DNA from: CAVQBP01 sp963848195
GTDB lineage: Bacteria > Bacteroidota > Ignavibacteria > Ignavibacteriales > Ignavibacteriaceae
DNA: 64,000 bases
Direction of reading: 5' to 3'
Assembly (NCBI GenBank): GCA_963848195.1
Contig: CAWKCY010000005.1
Coordinates: forward strand, 496,001-560,000
Below the pieces are notes generated by a model. It had not been told where the DNA came from and did not search any database. It saw nothing but the letters and a program-made list of their open reading frames with translations. Every line of letters starts with the position of its first letter. Positions within the stretch are counted from its first letter, which is position 1. The translations under genes and the position numbers were made by a program. Below, one piece after another: positions 59,695 to 64,000 of the stretch.

Positions 59695-60942
59695 CTATTC
59701 TTCTTCTTCAAACTGTGATTTAATTATTTCAATAATTTCATTAATTTTATCTTCATCCAGCGTTTCAATTTCTTTTAATTTTTCAGGGCCTGCGGTTAAT
59801 ACTTCTATAGCAGTATCATACCTGTTATTTATTAAAGTTTCATAAATTTCACTTCCAAGTTCTTCTTTAAGGTCGATTAACTCAATATCCTCATCATATT
59901 CTTCAAAAGGTTTTTCTTCCCTAAGAATTTCAATTTCATAACCGGTTAGTTTCATGGCGAGTCTAATATTGACGCCATTCCTTCCAACAATTAAAGAGAC
60001 TTGATCGGAATCAGCTGTAACCACAGCTTTTCTATCAACTATATCCAATTCAATTTGTTTCAATTTAGCCGGAGCGAGGGATCTCTGGATAAAGATAATC
60101 GGGTCTTCAGAGTAATTGATAACATCGATATTTTCATTATTTAATTCTCTAACTATTGCATGAATCCTGACACCTTTCATTCCGACGCAAGCTCCGACAG
60201 CATCTATTCTGTTATCCTGAGATTCTACGGCTACTTTAGCTCTTTCGCCGGGTTCTCTGGCAATGGCTTTAATGTCAATTATTCCATCATAAATTTCAGG
60301 AATTTCAATTTCAAACAATCTCCTCAAAAACATATTATCAGATCTTGAAATAATAATTTGCGGCGAACTTGTACCTTTCCTTACTTCTTTTACTATAGCT
60401 CTAACCGTATCACCTTTTTTATATTTTTCATATGGAATTTGTTCATTTCTCGGAAGAAGGAGTTCATTTTTATTATGATTTACCAGTATATCATTTTTTC
60501 TTATTTGATATATATCTCCTACAACTATTTCTCCGAGCAGTTCCTGATATTCATTATAAATAATATCTTTTTCTATTTCTCTAATTTTCTGGTTAAGATT
60601 TTGTTTTGCCAGTACAATCAATCTTCTTCCAAAGAAAGCGAGGTTTAATTTTTCGACATAATCTTCACCAACCTCAAGCTCTTCATCATTACCTTTTGAA
60701 TTTACTTCTTCAATACTAATCTGAGTATTAGGATCTTCAACTTTTTCAACAATTTCTCTTTCAAGAAAGATTTCAATATCTCCTTTATCCATATTAACAA
60801 CAACATCATATTTGGCTTCTTCGCCGAATTTTTTTCTTACAAGCATTCCGAAAATATCTTCAATAATTCCGGCAAGCACATCCTTATCAATCCCTTTTTC
60901 CCTTACCATTTGGGCAAAAGATTCTACTATATCGAAATTCAT
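59695..60942 (-). CDS. nusA: Transcription termination/antitermination protein NusA
   Basis: This 415-residue RNA-polymerase-binding factor has an N-terminal domain with FGEEAKYDVVVN, an S1 domain (about 130-200), and KH domains with GACVGMKGVRIHAIVREL near residue 240 and LIVGRNGVNIRLAMKLTG near residue 310. A short C-terminal acidic region (TAGPEKLKEIETLDEDKI) resembles a helix-hairpin-helix repeat. It is 16 bp after rimP and 41 bp before infB. Confidence 0.97.
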   Translation of the reverse strand: MNFDIVESFAQMVREKGIDKDVLAGIIEDIFGMLVRKKFGEEAKYDVVVNMDKGDIEIFLEREIVEKVEDPNTQISIEEVNSKGNDEELEVGEDYVEKLNLAFFGRRLIVLAKQNLNQKIREIEKDIIYNEYQELLGEIVVGDIYQIRKNDILVNHNKNELLLPRNEQIPYEKYKKGDTVRAIVKEVRKGTSSPQIIISRSDNMFLRRLFEIEIPEIYDGIIDIKAIAREPGERAKVAVESQDNRIDAVGACVGMKGVRIHAIVRELNNENIDVINYSEDPIIFIQRSLAPAKLKQIELDIVDRKAVVTADSDQVSLIVGRNGVNIRLAMKLTGYEIEILREEKPFEEYDEDIELIDLKEELGSEIYETLINNRYDTAIEVLTAGPEKLKEIETLDEDKINEIIEIIKSQFEEEE

Positions 60943-60958
60943 TTCTTTATTTCCTCCA

Positions 60959-61414
60959 TTAAGAAAAACTTGCTATTACTATAGCTTTTATTATATCGTT
61001 AAAGATAATTAAAATTTGTTTATTATTTGACAAAAAAGTCAATTCATTGCCGGATACATCAATAAGCTTCCCGGTTAATTCTTTAATTTCCTTATTCTGG
61101 TTATAAGAGATATCAAATTTGCGATTTATGTGTTTGGGATATTGTTTCAAAAAGATTAAAGGCCTATCAGTTCCGGGTGAAGAAACATCCAGCCTGTAGT
61201 TCGATTCAATAATATTTTGCTCTTCGATCACAGAATTCATATCGCGACTAACTTTAGCACAGTCTTCGGCAGATACGTTCTTTTCGCCATCAATAAATAT
61301 TTCAATAACCCTATTTTTGTCATTACCACGTAAGACCATATCGATAAGGAAAAAACCGTTTTTTTCGACTGTATCAGCGGCAATATCTCTAATATTTTTT
61401 TCAAAAAAATCCAT
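60959..61414 (-). CDS. rimP: Ribosome maturation factor RimP
   Basis: This 151-residue protein is needed for 30S subunit maturation. It has FFLIDMVLRGNDKNRVIEIF, a family-typical ISPGTDRPL-like turn (LDVSSPGTDRPL near residue 80) and the C-terminal SH3-like barrel. It is the first gene of the cluster to nusA and infB. No Shine-Dalgarno sequence is seen and a strong hairpin ends only 11 bases before the start codon. Confidence 0.93.
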   Translation of the reverse strand: MDFFEKNIRDIAADTVEKNGFFLIDMVLRGNDKNRVIEIFIDGEKNVSAEDCAKVSRDMNSVIEEQNIIESNYRLDVSSPGTDRPLIFLKQYPKHINRKFDISYNQNKEIKELTGKLIDVSGNELTFLSNNKQILIIFNDIIKAIVIASFS

Positions 61415-61425
61415 ACAAACAAAAA

Positions 61426-61443
61426 TCGCCCATTAATGGGCGA
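61426..61443 (-). terminator. Terminator-like hairpin in the leader of rimP-nusA-infB
   Basis: The 18-bp perfect inverted repeat TCGCCCATTAATGGGCGA is followed on the minus strand by TTTTTG and then the rimP start codon. Shape and U run fit an intrinsic terminator. Its place between any upstream promoter and rimP means it could attenuate the operon, or end a transcript coming from upstream on that strand. Confidence 0.65.
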
Positions 61444-61504
61444 AAAGAGTAGGTAAATTTAATACAAAATATTTCAATTTGCAAGGGAATGAGGAAATGA
61501 ATGG

Positions 61505-61572
61505 ATGAATGAATGAATGAATGAATGAATGAATGAATGAATGAATGAATGAATGAATGAATGAATGAATGA
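61505..61572. repeat. Tetranucleotide microsatellite, about 17 copies of GAAT/ATGA
   Basis: An uninterrupted run of ATGA repeats covers 68 bp, flanked by the imperfect units ATGAATGGATGA. It lies about 90-160 bp upstream of rimP, on the far side of the hairpin. A much shorter similar run is at 38739-38758. Such runs change copy number by slippage during replication. Confidence 0.92.
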
Positions 61573-61631
61573 TTAATAGAAACCAATTGTTGTGCTGGCT
61601 GGTTCGAGCTTGTTGTTTTAATGCCTCTTTT

Positions 61632-61648
61632 GCGAAACGGAGTTTCGC
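61632..61648. repeat. Small perfect inverted repeat in the 61.4-61.8 kb gap
   Basis: A 7-bp stem GCGAAAC/GTTTCGC with a 3-base loop GGA. It lies between the divergent rimP operon and the small membrane-protein gene. The rest of the 352-bp gap holds the microsatellite and AT-rich sequence with no supported gene. Confidence 0.55.
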
Positions 61649-61766
61649 GTTACATGACAGATATGTTGTGACACTTTACAATAATATATTTTTTAATATT
61701 ATTTAACGTCACTTTTTAACCATTTATTTATACTTAGATGTTATCAAAATATCTAATAGATAAGAA

Positions 61767-62042
61767 ATGAATAAAAGACAAAAAAGAACCATCATAATAG
61801 GTTTGATAATAATTGCTGCAGCAACTATTATCTGGTTAATTAGCGGCGGGGCAATATTTACAAAGACACAGGTCTTAATTGAAAAAAAGGACGTGTTATT
61901 CGGAACCACCTACAAAGAATGGCAGAATAAATTTATTTGGGGATTAGATCTAACATTAATCATATCGGGAATAGCAGTTTTAGTTTCGGGAGTTTTATTT
62001 TTCATTTTTAAAAAAAAGGGAAACAATGAAAACACTATTTAA
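61767..62042 (+). CDS. Small membrane protein of unknown function
   Basis: This 91-residue protein has two transmembrane helices (TIIIGLIIIAAATIIWLI and LIISGIAVLVSGVLFFIF) with a polar 30-residue loop between them and a basic tail. Its last 17 bp overlap the YceI gene, so the two are translationally coupled. No known family recognised. It may help place or assemble the two exported proteins that follow, which is a guess from position. Confidence 0.65.
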   Translation: MNKRQKRTIIIGLIIIAAATIIWLISGGAIFTKTQVLIEKKDVLFGTTYKEWQNKFIWGLDLTLIISGIAVLVSGVLFFIFKKKGNNENTI

Positions 62043-62664
62043 AATTATATATTTAGTTTTAATTCTTTTTATTACAATTTCTGCCCAAAGCTTTGAAGTA
62101 AAAGCAAGCGGTACACAAACATTTTCATTTGCCGATGAAAGTGGTAGAAACCAGGCAACATTCCACAGCACTACTCCTTTTGAGGAAATAAACGGATTAA
62201 CAACCGATATCAAAGGTAAAGTGACATTTGATGTTAAAGATTTTGCGAATACTTTAAAAGGAGAATTTACAATTCCTGTTGCAGCACTGAGAACAGGAAT
62301 AAAAAAAATGGAAAGTGACCTTAGAAGCTCTTCCTGGCTTGATGCGGATAAATACCCGTTAATTACATTTAAGATAGTGAAAGTAAGCGATGTTCAAAAA
62401 ATTGAACCGAATAAATTAAGTGCTACTGTAACAGGAGATTTTACAGTTCATGGAGTTACAAAACAAATAGCAACACAAGACACAATTACATACCTGGACG
62501 AAAGTGAAATGACCAGAGCAAGGATGCCTGGTGATCTTTTAGGAGTTCTTGCAAACTTCGATATCAATTTATCAGATTATAATGTCGAACATTTACTATT
62601 AGGAAAAAGAGTGTCAAATGATATTCAAATAAAAGTGAACGTAGTAGGTACAACCAAATTTTAA
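62026..62664 (+). CDS. YceI-family periplasmic protein
   Basis: This 212-residue protein has a signal peptide (IYLVLILFITISAQ) and a YceI-type lipocalin-like barrel: VTFDVKDFANTLKGEF, MESDLRSSSWLDADKYP, FTVHGVTKQIA. YceI proteins bind isoprenoid chains such as polyprenyl phosphates or quinones in the periplasm. GGGAAAC precedes the start inside the upstream gene. The next gene, 14 bp on, encodes an outer-membrane protein with a heme motif, which hints at a redox link. Confidence 0.9.
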   Translation: MKTLFKIIYLVLILFITISAQSFEVKASGTQTFSFADESGRNQATFHSTTPFEEINGLTTDIKGKVTFDVKDFANTLKGEFTIPVAALRTGIKKMESDLRSSSWLDADKYPLITFKIVKVSDVQKIEPNKLSATVTGDFTVHGVTKQIATQDTITYLDESEMTRARMPGDLLGVLANFDINLSDYNVEHLLLGKRVSNDIQIKVNVVGTTKF

Positions 62665-62678
62665 TCAAAGGGAACATC

Positions 62679-63795
62679 ATGAAAATATTTAATAGTTTCT
62701 TAATACTGATATTTATTATTTCTTTTTCAGAAATGGGTTACTCCCTTCCAAGGTTTGCATTAAGAATGGGTGGAACTTGTGCAGATTGTCATATAAATCC
62801 TACAGGAGGCGAATTAAGAAATAAGGGAGGTTTCCATTTCGAGAGAAATGTACTTCCAATGTTTTCAGCACATAAAGATATTAAGCTGGATGATCAGATA
62901 GGTGAAAATATTTTATTCGGTGTAGACTATAGGACGCAATATTTATATTCACAGGAATTTAAGAGAACCGATTTCCAGAAGATGAGCGGATCAATTTATA
63001 CCGATGTTAAAGTTGATGATAAAGTAGACATTTACGGTACATATGATTTAATTAATCAATTCTGGGAAGTTTATGGGGTAGCTCATTTTCTTCCGAATGA
63101 CAGCTATATAAAAGTCGGCACTTATTCACCCAATTATGGGGTTAGGGTTGATGATCATACTGCATATACACGTGGAGGTGATCTGGGATTTATATTTAAT
63201 TCCACTCAAGGACTTATCTATCAGCCTGGTTTTACAGAAACCGGTATAGAGGCAGGATTATATTTATCTGATTTTGCTTTTTTAACCGCGAGTGTCGGAA
63301 ATCCGCATCCGGGATTCCTAGCGTTTGATCCTTCTTACACAGCGAGCTTACAGCTTACCCCGGTTATTGCAAATAAGATTCCGCTGCTTATCGGAGGATC
63401 TTATACTACATTTGACGGTACATTAGGACCTCTCATATTCAAAACATATCCGAAGGTAAATATGTACGGAGGATTTTTAGGATTTGGAATTGGAAATTTT
63501 ACACTAATCGGAGAATATGATATTGCAAATGATCTGGAAGTGAAGGATAAATCAACAACCGCTCTTAATGGTCAAGGGGGATTATCAAATAGTTAAGGGA
63601 TTAGAAGCAGAGGTAAGGTATGACAGGTTTGATCCGAATAATGATGTTACGGATGATGAGCTTTCAAGGTGGATAGTAGGATTTGAATTTTATCCGTATA
63701 GTTTTATTGAAATAAGGCCGCAATACAGGATCCAGTCGGAGACTCCGGCAGTTGATAATAATTCATTTATAGTTCAATTTCATTTTTATTACTGA
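62679..63795 (+). CDS. Outer-membrane barrel protein with one N-terminal CxxCH heme motif, one frameshift
   Basis: After a signal peptide (FLILIFIISFSEMGYS) the protein has TCADCHINPTGG, a c-type heme attachment motif with Cys34, Cys37 and His38. The rest is a set of beta-strands with aromatic girdles, ending in IVQFHFYY with terminal Tyr, typical of outer-membrane porins. An extra base near 63570 breaks the frame after STTAL; the other frame continues MVKGDYQIVKGLEAEVRYD. The restored length is about 372 residues. It may be a porin-linked cytochrome for electron transfer across the outer membrane; there is no proof that heme is bound. Confidence 0.78.
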
Positions 63796-63816
63796 AAAGG
63801 TAAAGGATGTTATGAA

Positions 63817-64000
63817 TCCTCTACGAGGATTTGGGGGAGTGAGGTGGAATTAGTTTTCTACAATAATTGTGTCCTCTACGAGGACTTTGGAAAAAAGTTT
63901 CTACAATAATTTTGATCTTTGGGAGGTTATTAGAAAAAAGTTTCTACAGTAATTGCAACTTCTGCGAGGTTTTGGGGGAGTGAGGTGGAATTGGTTTTCT
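63817..64000. repeat. Array of imperfect palindromic repeats, continuing beyond the window
   Basis: Four units of 43-55 bp are visible, starting at 63817, 63872, 63916 and 63959. Two begin with the palindrome TCCTCTACGAGGA and three share TTTCTACA(A/G)TAATT. Units 1 and 4 share GGGGGAGTGAGGTGGAATT, which units 2 and 3 replace with GGAAAAAAG or similar. The units vary in length and sequence, unlike a CRISPR array. No gene is seen in this 205-bp end segment. Confidence 0.8.

Noticed and set aside
61401..61586. A coding frame with repeated FIHS peptides over the GAAT microsatellite
   Set aside because: The peptide is only the translation of the tetranucleotide repeat. It overlaps the rimP start and has no ribosome-binding site or family likeness.
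63817..64000. A CRISPR array at the end of the window
   Set aside because: Units have unequal length, the conserved parts diverge between copies, the linkers are shared rather than unique, and no cas gene is in the window.

Overview
The window looks like chromosomal DNA of an Ignavibacteria-type member of the Bacteroidota/Chlorobiota group. The main evidence is a secreted protein with the type A type IX secretion (T9SS) C-terminal domain in its Ignavibacteria-like form (NPFNPTT, LGREV, TKKMLLLK motifs). Supporting signs are low GC, frequent AraC-fused hybrid histidine kinases, and a fused transaldolase/glucose-6-phosphate isomerase. This placement is inference from protein style, not from a database search.

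Layout: (1) 1-7.8 kb, plus strand: a sugar-phosphate block with transketolase (cut by the window edge), Tal-Pgi fusion, HAD hydrolase, 6-phosphogluconate dehydrogenase, glucose-6-phosphate dehydrogenase and a flavoprotein disulfide reductase. (2) 7.9-17.4 kb: a frameshifted T9SS-exported YCF48-repeat protein, an HIT-like DUF4922 protein, a lipoprotein, a glycosyltransferase, a SpoIID/LytB protein, arginase, a small membrane protein and a radical SAM protein. (3) 17.5-29.6 kb, minus strand: a signalling cassette present twice in tandem. Each copy has an exported HEAT-like protein, a membrane Ser/Thr kinase with TolB-like and TPR parts, a small beta-rich protein and a soluble GAF/histidine kinase/receiver/AraC hybrid. 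Both copies carry the same upstream element: direct repeats of GTAAC(A) exactly 21 bp apart. Copy B is decaying. (4) 29.6-38.6 kb: a deacetylase-like gene, a broken LytS-type kinase with an intact LytTR regulator, and an RND efflux operon. (5) 38.6-52 kb, minus strand: L31, an ECF sigma/anti-sigma pair, holA, a remnant of a sodium-dependent transporter, a PPIase lipoprotein, uppP, an outer-membrane protein, a flippase-like protein, lolA, ftsK, comB, gcvT and rng. (6) 52.5-61.4 kb, minus strand: the conserved pnp-rpsO-ribF-truB-rbfA-infB-nusA-rimP cluster. (7) 61.6-64 kb, plus strand: a small membrane protein, YceI and an outer-membrane barrel with one CxxCH motif, then an array of palindromic repeats running off the end.

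An overall caution concerns frameshifts. At least ten genes have single-base lesions or deletions, including ftsK, rng and uppP, which are normally essential or strongly conserved. Protein similarity continues unbroken in the shifted frame. The simplest reading is that many are indel errors in the assembly, so the frameshifted genes are annotated across their full restored spans. The sodium-dependent transporter deletion and the truncated second HEAT-like gene look more like real loss. No rRNA, tRNA, CRISPR array, insertion sequence or phage gene was recognised.
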